Assembly (NCBI GenBank): GCA_023453655.1
Contig: JAEXTE010000015.1
Span: 1 to 18,375, forward strand
Length of the DNA: 18,375 nucleotides
Source: Pseudomonadota bacterium
GTDB lineage: Bacteria; Pseudomonadota; Gammaproteobacteria; Xanthomonadales; Xanthomonadaceae
Direction: 5' to 3'
A program made the translations under genes and the position numbers. This document shows, one piece after another, positions 1-7,312 of the stretch (position 1 is the stretch's first letter; each line of letters starts with the position of its first letter). The notes beneath the pieces are model-generated. The model made no database searches and was not told the DNA's origin. It saw only the letters and a program-made list of their open reading frames with translations.

Positions 1-5
1 GCCGC

Positions 6-26
6 GGGGGCGGGGTGGGGTGGGGG
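6..26 (+). other. G-quadruplex-forming G tract
   Basis: Four consecutive runs of guanine (5, 4, 4 and 5 bases) are separated by single bases (C, T, T). This is the densest possible arrangement for a parallel intramolecular G-quadruplex with one-base loops. It lies on the plus strand, about 60 bases beyond the terminator of the first NlpC/P60 gene. The gene further left is outside the window, so it is unclear whether the tract is a promoter, a 3' region or part of a coding sequence. Folding is inferred from composition only. Confidence 0.6.
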
Positions 27-85
27 CGACAGGTCGCCGCGTGGCCCCAGCGCGCCTTCGGCGCGTTCGCCGCCCACCCGCCAGC

Positions 86-111
86 AAAAAGGCCGCCCGG
101 AGGCGGCCTTT
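86..111 (-). terminator. Intrinsic terminator of the first NlpC/P60 gene
   Basis: A perfect 7-bp GC stem (91-97 pairs with 102-108) encloses a 4-base loop and can be extended by A/T pairs. Read on the minus strand it ends in a run of five T (complement of 86-90). It begins 24 bases past the stop codon of the NlpC/P60 gene at 135. The A/T flanks on both sides mean it could also act weakly in the other direction. Confidence 0.85.
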
Positions 112-134
112 CGAAGACATCGGGGCGGCGGGGC

Positions 135-827
135 TCAGCTCTCGGTGCCCAGTCCCGCCACGCGGCGCGCCTGCAGGAACTTGCCGGCCCAGTAGCCGGT
201 GTCGAGCTGGGAGACCGTCACGTCGCGGCCGGTACGCGGGGCATGCAGGAAGCGGCCCTCGCCGATGTAGATGCCGACGTGGTCGACGCGCTTGCCGCGA
301 CGGCCGAAGAACACCAGGTCGCCCGGCACCAGGGCACCGCGATCGACCTTCTCGCCGTCCTGCGCCATCTCGCGCGAGACGCGCGGGAGGTCGATGCCCA
401 GGGCGGTGCGGAACACGTAGCCGACCAGCCCGCTGCAGTCGAAACCGGCCTCCGGCGAGCTGCCGCCCCAGCGGTAGGGGGTTCCCAGCAGGGCCAGGCC
501 GCGCTTGACCAGGGTCTGCACCCGACCTTCTTCCTTCGGCGCGGACGTCGCGGGGGCCAGGGCCGCCTGGGCGGCGATCAGCTGGTTGACGTCGCTGGCG
601 AACAGCACGTCCTGGCTCGCGGGTCGCATGGCGCCGCCGACCAGGGTGGTGGTGACCGAGGACGCGGGACCCGGGGCGTCGGCCGAGTCGCCGGCAAGGC
701 CGGGACCGGCAAAGACGGGGAGGGCGCTGGCGGCGAGCAGGCAACCGCAGAGGGCTGCGATCTTGCCCGGTCCGGCCGGAAGGGAGCGATGGATGGTGCG
801 GCCGGACGGGGCGCTGGCTGTCGTCAC
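135..827 (-). CDS. Secreted NlpC/P60 (C40) cell-wall endopeptidase
   Basis: Predicted peptidoglycan hydrolase of the NlpC/P60 family, which cuts peptide bonds in the stem peptide (typically D-Glu to diamino acid) in the cell envelope. The C-terminal half carries the family signature: GTPYRWGG, then FDCSGLVGYVF with the catalytic Cys, and DHVGIYIGEGRFLHAP with the catalytic His. An N-terminal signal peptide is visible (hydrophobic stretch KIAALCGCLLAASALPVFAG). I chose the GTG at 827, giving 230 residues with a normal-length signal peptide and an AAGTGA-like ribosome site. The frame stays open to a TTG at 905, which would add 26 unlikely residues. A -10-like TAACAT on the minus strand (889-884) would place the transcript start downstream of that TTG. 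A paralogue lies just upstream on the same strand. Family assignment is firm; substrate and start are inferred. Confidence 0.9.
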   Translation of the reverse strand: MTTASAPSGRTIHRSLPAGPGKIAALCGCLLAASALPVFAGPGLAGDSADAPGPASSVTTTLVGGAMRPASQDVLFASDVNQLIAAQAALAPATSAPKEEGRVQTLVKRGLALLGTPYRWGGSSPEAGFDCSGLVGYVFRTALGIDLPRVSREMAQDGEKVDRGALVPGDLVFFGRRGKRVDHVGIYIGEGRFLHAPRTGRDVTVSQLDTGYWAGKFLQARRVAGLGTES

Positions 828-950
828 GCGGGCTTCACTTGGAACGGAACAGCGGCGGAGTTTGCCCGAGTGAAGATGTTGTGATGTTAAATGCGGGTTA
901 GACAAACCTGTCCAAGTGGGTGATTCCGCTCACAAATTGCAACGCCCCGT

Positions 951-1541
951 TCATTGCAGGACGCGCCGGGCCCCGCTGTAGTGGCGTCGCCAGTAGCTTC
1001 CGTCCAGATGATCGAGGCGCACGGTGCCTCCCGTGCTGGGGGCATGGACAAAACGTCCCTCGCCCACGTAGATGCCCACATGCGTGACCTGGTTCCCGCT
1101 TCCGAAGAAGACCAGGTCGGCCGTGGCCAGCCGGTGGGGCTCGATCCTGGGCCCCTGGTAGCTGGCCAGTTCACGCGAGGTGCGCGGCAGGCGCAGGTCG
1201 AGCATGTCCCGGAACACGTAATTGACCAGGCCGCTGCAGTCGAAGCCGCCCTCCGGGGTGTTGCCGCCATACCGGTAAGGCGTGCCCACCAGGCTGATCG
1301 CGCGCATGAGCACGGCATTGGCGGCGGCCGGATCGGCCGGCGTGGTCGCCGGCCAGTCGCGCACGGGCACGGTTGCGGCCGGGCGCGGGGTGGGGCGGAC
1401 GTCCCCGCCGCCGCAGGCGGCGAGCAGCAGGGCGGCCGCGACCAGCGCGAGCCCGGCCCCGATTGGCGTTGCCGTGCCCGAGTCCGGATAATGGCCGGCT
1501 CCGTCGCCCGCCGGCAGGAAGCGTTCGCGTGGCGGTGTCAT
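951..1541 (-). CDS. NlpC/P60 (C40) endopeptidase, probable lipoprotein
   Basis: Second NlpC/P60 cysteine peptidase, about 196 residues from the ATG at 1541 (ATGs at 1550 and 1577 are alternatives in the same frame). The N-terminus has a hydrophobic segment ending in a lipobox (ALLLAAC followed by GGG), so it is probably lipidated and membrane-anchored. The catalytic domain shows GTPYRYGGNTPEGGFDCSGL with the nucleophile Cys, then THVGIYVGEGRFVHAPSTGG with the active-site His. It resembles the neighbouring gene at 135-827 across the catalytic domain, which points to tandem duplication. The pair runs in the same direction with roughly 120 bases between them, so they may be co-transcribed or separately promoted. 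Role is inferred: remodelling or recycling of peptidoglycan peptides, similar to Spr/MepS-type enzymes. Confidence 0.9.
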   Translation of the reverse strand: MTPPRERFLPAGDGAGHYPDSGTATPIGAGLALVAAALLLAACGGGDVRPTPRPAATVPVRDWPATTPADPAAANAVLMRAISLVGTPYRYGGNTPEGGFDCSGLVNYVFRDMLDLRLPRTSRELASYQGPRIEPHRLATADLVFFGSGNQVTHVGIYVGEGRFVHAPSTGGTVRLDHLDGSYWRRHYSGARRVLQ

Positions 1542-1612
1542 GCGCGGCATCCTGCCCGGGCGGTTTCCTCCAGACAAGCCGCGGCGACCGCCGCGCCCCG
1601 CAGCGAGCCGCC

Positions 1613-2095
1613 ATGAAGATCGAGAAAGACCGCGTCGTCCGTTTCCACTACACCGTCTCCGAAGTCGGCCAGCCGGCGCTGGAGTCGTCGAAGGAGCGCG
1701 GCGAGCCGCTGGCGATCCTGGTCGGCCACGGCAACATCATCCCGGGCCTGGAGAAGGCCCTCGACGGTCGCGAGGCCGGCGAGTCCTTCGGCGTGGACGT
1801 GCCGGCGGCCGAGGCCTATGGCGAGCGCCGCGACGGGCTCACCCAGCGCGTGCCCAAGAAGCACTTCGGCGCGCAGAAGCTGGCGCCGGGCCAGCAGGTG
1901 GTGCTCAACACCAACTTCGGCCCGCGCGCGGTCACCGTGGAGAAGGTGGGCATGAGCGTGGTCGACGTCGACCTCAACCATCCGATGGCGGGCAAGGACC
2001 TGCACTTCGACATCGAGATCGTGGACGTGCGCGAGGCCGAGCAGGTCGAGATCGAGCACGGCCACGTGCACGGCGAAGGCGGCCACCAGCACTGA
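1613..2095 (+). CDS. slyD: FKBP-type peptidyl-prolyl isomerase SlyD
   Basis: Cytoplasmic prolyl cis/trans isomerase and chaperone, 160 residues. The split FKBP domain is visible: N-terminal part with LVGHGNIIPGLEKALDG (about 37-52), an insert-in-flap chaperone domain (about 70-122), and the SlyD hallmark LNHPMAGKDLHFDIEIVDV (121-139). The C-terminal metal-binding tail is short (EHGHVHGEGGHQH, five His and no Cys) compared with the long His/Cys-rich tail of E. coli SlyD, so nickel-storage capacity is probably reduced. It starts at the ATG at 1613, 71 bases from the divergent NlpC/P60 gene; the ribosome site (GAG) is weak. A strong hairpin follows the stop codon. The assignment is secure. Confidence 0.95.
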   Translation: MKIEKDRVVRFHYTVSEVGQPALESSKERGEPLAILVGHGNIIPGLEKALDGREAGESFGVDVPAAEAYGERRDGLTQRVPKKHFGAQKLAPGQQVVLNTNFGPRAVTVEKVGMSVVDVDLNHPMAGKDLHFDIEIVDVREAEQVEIEHGHVHGEGGHQH

Positions 2096-2102
2096 CCTGC
2101 GC

Positions 2103-2133
2103 GCCGCTGCGCGACGCCTCCTCGCGCAGCGGC
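2103..2133 (+). terminator. Perfect 12-bp hairpin after slyD
   Basis: GCCGCTGCGCGA (2103-2114) is exactly complementary to 2122-2133, with a 7-base loop. It starts 8 bases after the slyD stop codon. It lacks a proper T run (only TTCC follows), so it may be a weak or factor-assisted terminator, or an RNA 3'-end stabiliser. Confidence 0.55.
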
Positions 2134-2234
2134 TTCCACCGGCAGAACGCCGCAACGGTTTGGCCAGGTGCATCCGCCCTTGGCGGCGGTGGCCGTTTCC
2201 GGCGATCCTTGCGGGCGACGCACAGGGGGCGCCA

Positions 2235-3488
2235 ATGACCCAACTGCACGAACGCGGCCCGGGCGGGCCGCCCGCCTTCGCGCCCATCGATGCCGGCCAG
2301 CGCATCCAGGCCATGGACGTGGTTCGTGGCTTCGCGCTGCTGGGCATCTTCCTGATGAACATCGAATGGTTCGGTCGGCCGATGCAGGAAATGGGTTCCG
2401 GCATCGATGCCTCGGCCACCGGGATCGACCATGCCGCCGCCTGGGCGGTGCACGCCTTCGTCGCGGGCAAGTTCTGGGTGCTGTTCTCGCTGCTGTTCGG
2501 GATGGGCTTCGCGGTGATGTCCAGCCGCGGCGGCCACGGCCCGGCCTTCCGCGGCCGCTACCTGCGGCGATGCCTGGTGCTGCTGGGCTTCGGCGTGCTG
2601 CACGCCGTGCTGCTGTGGCCGGGCGACATCCTCCATGCCTACGCGATCACCGGCCTGCTGCTGCTGGCCTTCGGCGAGATCTCCAGCCGTGCGCGCCTGG
2701 TACTCGGCATCGGACTGTACGGCGTCATGGCGCTGATGATCGCGTTCAGCGGCGGCCTGCTGTCGCTGGTGCCGGCCGATGAGCTCGGCGAAATGACGGC
2801 GATGGCCGCGCAGATGGAAACCGACGCGGCCCGGGCCGTCCAGGCGTATGCCCACGGCGGCTACCTGGACGTGGTGGCGCAGCGGGCGCGCGACTTCGCC
2901 AGCGTGGCCATGCAGGGCCTGGTGATGACGGTGCCGATGGCGCTGGGCGTGTTCATGCTCGGCGCCTGGCTGGTGCGGTCCGGACGCGTGCACGACATCG
3001 CCTCGCAGCGCGGCTTCTACCTGCGGCTGGCGCTGTGCGCGCTGCCGGTGGGCACGATGTTCGCGCTGATGGCGATGTCGGTGGGCACCAGCTTCGACGG
3101 CATGCGCGAGATGGGGCCGATGCTGCTGGCGAACGGGCTGATGATGCTCGGCAGCCTGCCGCTGGCGCTGGGCTACTTCGCGCTGCTGGTGCTGGGCCTG
3201 GGGGTTCCGGGCCTGTCGCGCGTGCTGGGCTGGCTGGCGCCGGCCGGGCGCATGGCGCTGACCAATTACCTGCTGCAGTCGCTCATCGCCTCCACGCTGT
3301 TCTATGGCTACGGTTTCGGACTCGGCGGCCAGATCGGGCGCGCCGGCCAGGTGGCGCTGGTATTCGTGGTGTTTGCGCTGCAGCTGCTGGCCAGCCACTG
3401 GTGGCTGGCGCGCCATCGCTTCGGGCCGATGGAATGGCTGTGGCGCTGGTTCACCTACGGCGCGCGCCCGCCGATGCGGCTGGCCTGA
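2235..3488 (+). CDS. DUF418 (YeiB-like) polytopic membrane protein
   Basis: Inner-membrane protein of 417 residues in the DUF418/COG2311 family. The N-terminal part has the typical motif RIQAMDVVRGFALLGIFLMNI, and the C-terminal DUF418 part has the conserved GRMALTNYLLQSL, followed by FGPMEWLWRWFTYG near the end. Roughly eight to ten hydrophobic segments are visible. The molecular function of the family is not established; a transport or acyl-transfer-like role has been suggested because of distant similarity to acyltransferase-3-like membrane proteins. The ATG at 2235 is chosen because of the AGGGGG ribosome site at 2223-2228; an in-frame ATG at 2160 would add 25 non-hydrophobic residues. 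It lies after the slyD hairpin, so it probably has its own promoter or depends on read-through. Confidence 0.9.
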   Translation: MTQLHERGPGGPPAFAPIDAGQRIQAMDVVRGFALLGIFLMNIEWFGRPMQEMGSGIDASATGIDHAAAWAVHAFVAGKFWVLFSLLFGMGFAVMSSRGGHGPAFRGRYLRRCLVLLGFGVLHAVLLWPGDILHAYAITGLLLLAFGEISSRARLVLGIGLYGVMALMIAFSGGLLSLVPADELGEMTAMAAQMETDAARAVQAYAHGGYLDVVAQRARDFASVAMQGLVMTVPMALGVFMLGAWLVRSGRVHDIASQRGFYLRLALCALPVGTMFALMAMSVGTSFDGMREMGPMLLANGLMMLGSLPLALGYFALLVLGLGVPGLSRVLGWLAPAGRMALTNYLLQSLIASTLFYGYGFGLGGQIGRAGQVALVFVVFALQLLASHWWLARHRFGPMEWLWRWFTYGARPPMRLA

Positions 3489-3512
3489 GCCCGCCGGCCG
3501 CAGCGCGGCCGT

Positions 3513-3518
3513 TACACT
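3513..3518 (+). promoter_or_regulatory. TACACT -10 box, leaderless start of the FAD oxidoreductase
   Basis: TACACT ends six bases before the ATG at 3525 and no Shine-Dalgarno sequence lies between them. A transcript starting at normal -10 spacing would begin on or next to the A of the ATG, so the mRNA would be leaderless. No convincing -35 box is visible about 17 bases upstream. The same layout occurs before hutG and the DUF2946 gene. Confidence 0.5.
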
Positions 3519-3524
3519 CCACGG

Positions 3525-4781
3525 ATGCCCGAACGCAGCGACATCCTCGTCATCGGCGCCGGCGTGTCCGGCCTGGCCACCGCGCTGTGCCTGCTCGAAC
3601 GCGGCCGCAGCGTCCGCGTGATCGACGCCGGCCGGGTCGGCGGCGGCAGTTCGCACGGCAACTGCGGCACGCTTACGCCCAGCCACGCCGGCCCGCTCCA
3701 TGCGCCGGGCACCGTGGCCAAGGCGCTGCGCTGGATGCTGACGCCGGACGCGCCGTTCTACGTGCGCCCGCGCCTGGATCCGGTGCTCTGGGAATGGATG
3801 CTGCGCTTCGCCGCGCGCTGCAATCCGCGCGACTGGAACGCGTCGGCGCGGCCGCGCGCCGCCATCCTCAACGCATCGCGCGAAGCATTCCCCGACTGGA
3901 TCGCGGGTCACGGTATCGACTGCGAATTCGCCGAACCCGGCGCCGACTGCGTGTTCCGCGATGCGGCGCAGATGGAAGCCTATGTGCGCCAGCTGCCGGC
4001 GCTGGCGGAGATGGGCATCGAATCGCAGGTGATCGATGGCCGGGACTACCTCGCGCAGGAGCCGGCCCTGCTCGACGGCGTGGTCGGAGCGGTGCATTAC
4101 CCCGGCGATGCGCAGCTGCGCCCGGACCGCTATGTCGCCGGACTGGCGCAGGCGGTGGTGGCGGCCGGCGGCACGATCGAGACCGGGTGCCAGGCCTCGA
4201 CGGCCGGCCCCGACGGCGACGGCATGCGCGTGCAGACCACGCGTGGCGAGCGCCGTGCGCGCGAGGTCGTGCTGGCGACGGGGGCGTGGTCGCCGCTGCT
4301 GGCGCGGTCGCTGCGGTTGCGCTGGCTGCGCAAGGCGATGCAGCCGGGCAAGGGCTACTCGATCACCTTTTCGCGTCCGGCGCTGGTGCCTCGTCGGCCG
4401 ATGACGCTGTTCGAGCGCAAAGTCTGCGTGACGGTATGGGAGGACGGCTTCCGACTGGGCAGCACGATGGAGTTCTCCGGCCACGACACCACGCTCAACC
4501 GGCGGCGCCTCGACGCGCTGCCGCGCGGCGCCGCCGAATACCTGCGCCAGCCGGTGGGGGAGGCGGTGCGCGAGGAGTGGTACGGCTGGCGGCCGCTGTC
4601 CTGGGACGACCTGCCGATCATCGGGCGCGCGCCCGGGCAGGCCCACCTCTGGCTGGCGACCGGGCACGGCATGCTCGGCGTGAGCATGAGCCCGGCCACC
4701 GGCCGCCTGCTGGCCGAACTGATGACCGGTGAGCCGCCGCACCTCGACCCTGTGCCGTATTCCCCGGAGCGATTCGCATGA
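3525..4781 (+). CDS. FAD-dependent D-amino-acid dehydrogenase-like oxidoreductase (DadA/DAO family)
   Basis: Flavoprotein of 418 residues that probably oxidises a D-amino acid or an imino acid such as hydroxyproline, passing electrons to the respiratory chain. The Rossmann motif IGAGVSGLATALCLLERG follows the start directly (GxGxxG at about 11-16). The C-terminus carries the DAO-family end motif GWRPLSWDDLPIIGR and LATGHGMLGVSMSPATGRLLAELMTG, which holds the flavin and substrate. The variable middle part and the absence of amino-acid racemase or epimerase genes nearby prevent naming a substrate. Its stop codon overlaps the gor start by four bases (ATGA), so the two are translationally coupled. 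The start at 3525 is supported by a TACACT box six bases upstream. The family is certain; DadA itself versus a hydroxyproline or other D-amino-acid dehydrogenase is open. Confidence 0.88.
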   Translation: MPERSDILVIGAGVSGLATALCLLERGRSVRVIDAGRVGGGSSHGNCGTLTPSHAGPLHAPGTVAKALRWMLTPDAPFYVRPRLDPVLWEWMLRFAARCNPRDWNASARPRAAILNASREAFPDWIAGHGIDCEFAEPGADCVFRDAAQMEAYVRQLPALAEMGIESQVIDGRDYLAQEPALLDGVVGAVHYPGDAQLRPDRYVAGLAQAVVAAGGTIETGCQASTAGPDGDGMRVQTTRGERRAREVVLATGAWSPLLARSLRLRWLRKAMQPGKGYSITFSRPALVPRRPMTLFERKVCVTVWEDGFRLGSTMEFSGHDTTLNRRRLDALPRGAAEYLRQPVGEAVREEWYGWRPLSWDDLPIIGRAPGQAHLWLATGHGMLGVSMSPATGRLLAELMTGEPPHLDPVPYSPERFA

Positions 4782-6142
4782 ACCGGCAGGATCTCGATTT
4801 CGACCTGGTGGTGCTGGGCGGCGGCAGCGGGGGCCTGGCCGGCGCCTTCCGCGCCGCGGCGCACGGCGCGCGCGTGGCCCTGCTCGAGCCGGGCGAACTC
4901 GGCGGCACCTGCGTCAACGTCGGCTGCGTGCCAAAAAAGGCGATGTGGCTGGCCGCGGAGCTGGCCGACCACGTCGCGCTGGCCTCGCAACTCGGTTTCG
5001 ACGTGCCGGCCTCGGCCTCGCTGGACTGGCCGACCCTGGTCGCCAGCCGCCAGCGCTACATCCACGGCATCCATGCCAGCTACCGCCGGCGCCTGGACGG
5101 CGACGGCATCGTGCTGCTGCCCTCGCGTGGCCGGCTGCTCGATGCGCACACGGTGGAATGCGGGAACGGCACGCGCCTGCGCGCGGCCAACATCCTGGTC
5201 GCCACCGGTTCGCATCCGCAGCGGCCGGACGTGCCGGGCGCGGCACTGGCGGAAGTCTCCGACGATTTCTTTGCCCTGCACGCGCCGCCGGGCCGCGTGG
5301 CCCTGGTCGGCGGTGGCTATATCGCCGTGGAGCTGGCCGGCGTGCTGCAGGCCCTGGGCTGCCGCGTCGACATCCATGCGCGCAGCCAGCGCCTGCTCAG
5401 CCACGCCGATGCGGAACTGGCGGAACGCCTGCAGGAGAACTACCGCCAGCAGGGCATCGGCCTGCGTTTCGGATTCGATCTCGCGGCGATCGAGGGTGAG
5501 GCCGGCGCGCTGCGCCTGCGCGACGCGGCCGGGAACGCCAGCGACGCGTACGCGCACGTGTTCCTCGCCACCGGGCGCGTGGCCAACAGCCGCGGCATCG
5601 GCCTGGAAGAGGCGGGCGTGGAACTGGATGCGCGCGGCGACATCGTGGTGGATGCGTGCCAGCGCAGCAGCGTGCCGCACATCGCCGCGGTCGGCGACGT
5701 GACCGGCAAGATGACGCTGACGCCGGTGGCGATCGCCGCCGCGCGTCGCGCCATGGATCGCGTGTTCGGCGGACAGCCCGGGGCGCGCCTGGACTACGAC
5801 AACATCCCCACCGTGGTGTTCTCGCATCCGCCCGTGGCCGGCGTGGGCCTGACCGAGGCGCAGGCGCGCGAGCAGCATGGCGATGGCGCGGTGCACGTGT
5901 ACCGCAGCGTGTTCCGGCCGATGCGCCAGGCGCTGGTCGATCGCCCGCAGCACAGCCTGTTCAAGCTGGTGTGCGTGGGCGAGGAGCGGCGCGTGGCCGG
6001 CATCCACCTGCTGGGCGAGGGCGCCGACGAGATCCTGCAGGGCTTCGCGGTGGCGCTCAAGCGCGGCATCACCCTGGCCGACCTGCACGATACCGTCGCG
6101 ATCCATCCCACCAGCGCCGAGGAAGTGGTGCTGATGCGCTGA
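4778..6142 (+). CDS. gor: Glutathione-disulfide reductase
   Basis: Cytoplasmic homodimeric flavoenzyme that reduces oxidised glutathione with NADPH; 454 residues, the usual length. The FAD-binding GGGSGG is at 14-19. The redox-active disulfide lies in LGGTCVNVGCVPKKAMW (Cys45 and Cys50), the wording specific to glutathione reductase rather than lipoamide dehydrogenase. The pyridine-nucleotide fold begins VALVGGGYIAVELAGVLQAL, followed by ARSQR. The first Arg matches the NADPH-selecting Arg of E. coli Gor; the second is displaced, so cofactor preference is only inferred. The C-terminal HPTSAEEVVLMR supplies the His-Glu pair (about 443 and 448) acting across the dimer. It begins inside the stop codon of the FAD oxidoreductase (ATGA), a tight two-gene operon that suggests coupled redox functions. 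Confidence 0.94.
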   Translation: MNRQDLDFDLVVLGGGSGGLAGAFRAAAHGARVALLEPGELGGTCVNVGCVPKKAMWLAAELADHVALASQLGFDVPASASLDWPTLVASRQRYIHGIHASYRRRLDGDGIVLLPSRGRLLDAHTVECGNGTRLRAANILVATGSHPQRPDVPGAALAEVSDDFFALHAPPGRVALVGGGYIAVELAGVLQALGCRVDIHARSQRLLSHADAELAERLQENYRQQGIGLRFGFDLAAIEGEAGALRLRDAAGNASDAYAHVFLATGRVANSRGIGLEEAGVELDARGDIVVDACQRSSVPHIAAVGDVTGKMTLTPVAIAAARRAMDRVFGGQPGARLDYDNIPTVVFSHPPVAGVGLTEAQAREQHGDGAVHVYRSVFRPMRQALVDRPQHSLFKLVCVGEERRVAGIHLLGEGADEILQGFAVALKRGITLADLHDTVAIHPTSAEEVVLMR

Positions 6143-6153
6143 GTGCAGCGTGC

Positions 6154-6173
6154 CGCCGCCGGCTCCGGCGGCG
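6154..6173. terminator. GC hairpin between convergent gor and GH43
   Basis: Complementary arms 6154-6162 and 6165-6173 form a 9-bp GC-only inverted repeat (in practice about 7 bp with a 6-base loop). It sits between two genes that converge tail to tail. No T run follows on either strand, so its role as a shared terminator is an inference from position. Confidence 0.4.
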
Positions 6174-6188
6174 ACCGTTCGCCGAGTC

Positions 6189-7178
6189 TCAATGCCTGCG
6201 CGGCACCGACACGCCCTCGCGGGTGTGCTCGATCGGCACGATGCCGCCGTCGGCGTCGTAGTACAGGTGTTCGACCGCCACCGCGCGGCGGCCGAGCGCG
6301 CCGCCCTGGTCGCCCACCGTCAGCACGCCGTTGTGGTAGAAGAAATACCACTGGCCCTTGAACTCCACGATCCCCGGATGGATGGTGAAGCTGTTCTCCG
6401 CTGGGCCGCTGATCTCGCCGCGATACTTCCAGGGGCCGGTGATCGCCGGCGCGGTGGCGTAGGAGACCAGTTCGTCCTCCGACACCGACTTGTCCATCGA
6501 GGCGTAGGTCAGGTAGTAGGTGTCGCCGCGCTTGTGTACCCACGGCCCTTCGACGTACTTGGGCAATTCGGCCTGCAGGATCGGGCCATCGAGTTCGACC
6601 ATGTTCGGCTTGAGCCGCGCGTAGTAGAAGTTGGCGTTGCCCCACATCAGCCAGGCCGTGCCGTCGTCGTCGATGAACACGGTCGGGTCGATGTCGTCCC
6701 AGGTGTGCGGGCCCTGCGGCGTCATGTCGTTGCTCACCAGGGCGCTGCCGCGCGCGTCGACGAACGGGCCGGTGGGGCTGTCCGATACCGCCACGCCGAT
6801 GGCCTTGCCCGGCCGGGTCTGGTCGTGCTCGACGGTGGTGTAGAAGTAGAACTTCCCGTCCTTCTCGATCGCCTGGGAGGCCCAGGCGTCGCGGCTGGCC
6901 CACTTGAAGTCGGTCGGCTTCATGACCGCGCCGTGGTCGGTCCAGCGGGCCATGTCGGTGGTCGAATACACCCGCCATTCGACGATGTTGAACATCTCGT
7001 CGCCGCGGGCCATGTCGTGGCCGACGTAGAGGTAGAGCGTGTCGCCTACGACCAGCGGCGCCGGGTCGGCGGTATGGCGGTCGGTGAACAGCGGATTGGC
7101 GGCGGCTGCACCGGGCGCCGGAGTGGTGGTGGAACAGGCGGCCAGCAGCAGGCAGGGGATCAGCAACAGCTGTTTCAT
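6189..7178 (-). CDS. Glycoside hydrolase family 43 lipoprotein (arabinosidase/xylosidase type)
   Basis: Inverting glycosidase with the five-bladed propeller fold, 329 residues. The three family-43 acidic residues are visible: Asp38 in TADPAPLV (general base), Asp164 in DDIDPTVFIDDDGTAWLMWG (pKa modulator) and Glu210 in KYVEGPWVHKRGDTYYLTY (general acid). The signal peptide MKQLLLIPCLLLAACS ends in a lipobox (Cys15), so the protein is predicted to be membrane-anchored and to act in the periplasm or at the surface. I start it at the ATG at 7178 because the upstream in-frame part (to 7304) is not signal-like; no strong ribosome site is visible. Family 43 enzymes release arabinose or xylose from arabinan, arabinoxylan or oligosaccharides. 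The nearby GH127 and arabonate-type dehydratase favour arabinose. No accessory carbohydrate-binding domain is present. Confidence 0.92.
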   Translation of the reverse strand: MKQLLLIPCLLLAACSTTTPAPGAAAANPLFTDRHTADPAPLVVGDTLYLYVGHDMARGDEMFNIVEWRVYSTTDMARWTDHGAVMKPTDFKWASRDAWASQAIEKDGKFYFYTTVEHDQTRPGKAIGVAVSDSPTGPFVDARGSALVSNDMTPQGPHTWDDIDPTVFIDDDGTAWLMWGNANFYYARLKPNMVELDGPILQAELPKYVEGPWVHKRGDTYYLTYASMDKSVSEDELVSYATAPAITGPWKYRGEISGPAENSFTIHPGIVEFKGQWYFFYHNGVLTVGDQGGALGRRAVAVEHLYYDADGGIVPIEHTREGVSVPRRH

Positions 7179-7299
7179 TGGAAAGTCCGGTCGAGGGAGC
7201 GCCAGGGACTGGGCGCGAAGAGGGGGGCATGTTGGAGGTCGGCACGCGTGAACTGCGCCTCGTGGCGCGGGTCCCGCGACCGCGGCTGGCGCACGCCCG

Positions 7300-7305
7300 T
7301 ACAAT
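7300..7305 (+). promoter_or_regulatory. TACAAT -10 box, leaderless start of hutG
   Basis: TACAAT matches the sigma-70 -10 consensus at five of six positions and ends seven bases before the hutG ATG (7313). The intervening CCGGGTC is not a ribosome site. Transcription would start at or beside the ATG. It lies in the 134-base divergent interval between hutG and the GH43 gene. Confidence 0.55.
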
Positions 7306-7312
7306 CCGGGTC

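Noticed and set aside
828..905. TTG start at 905 for the first NlpC/P60 protein
   Set aside because: It would place 46 residues before the hydrophobic signal segment, and a -10-like TAACAT lies downstream of it; GTG at 827 gives a normal leader. Not fully excluded.
1974..4742. Very long minus-strand open frame (over 900 codons) opposite the DUF418 and FAD oxidoreductase genes
   Set aside because: Composition is Arg/His/Gln/Ala-rich with no recognisable domain; it mirrors the high-GC third codon positions of well-supported plus-strand genes.
4355..6106. Minus-strand open frame of over 580 codons opposite gor
   Set aside because: It lies entirely opposite the DadA-like gene end and gor, whose protein motifs are unambiguous, and has no family features of its own.
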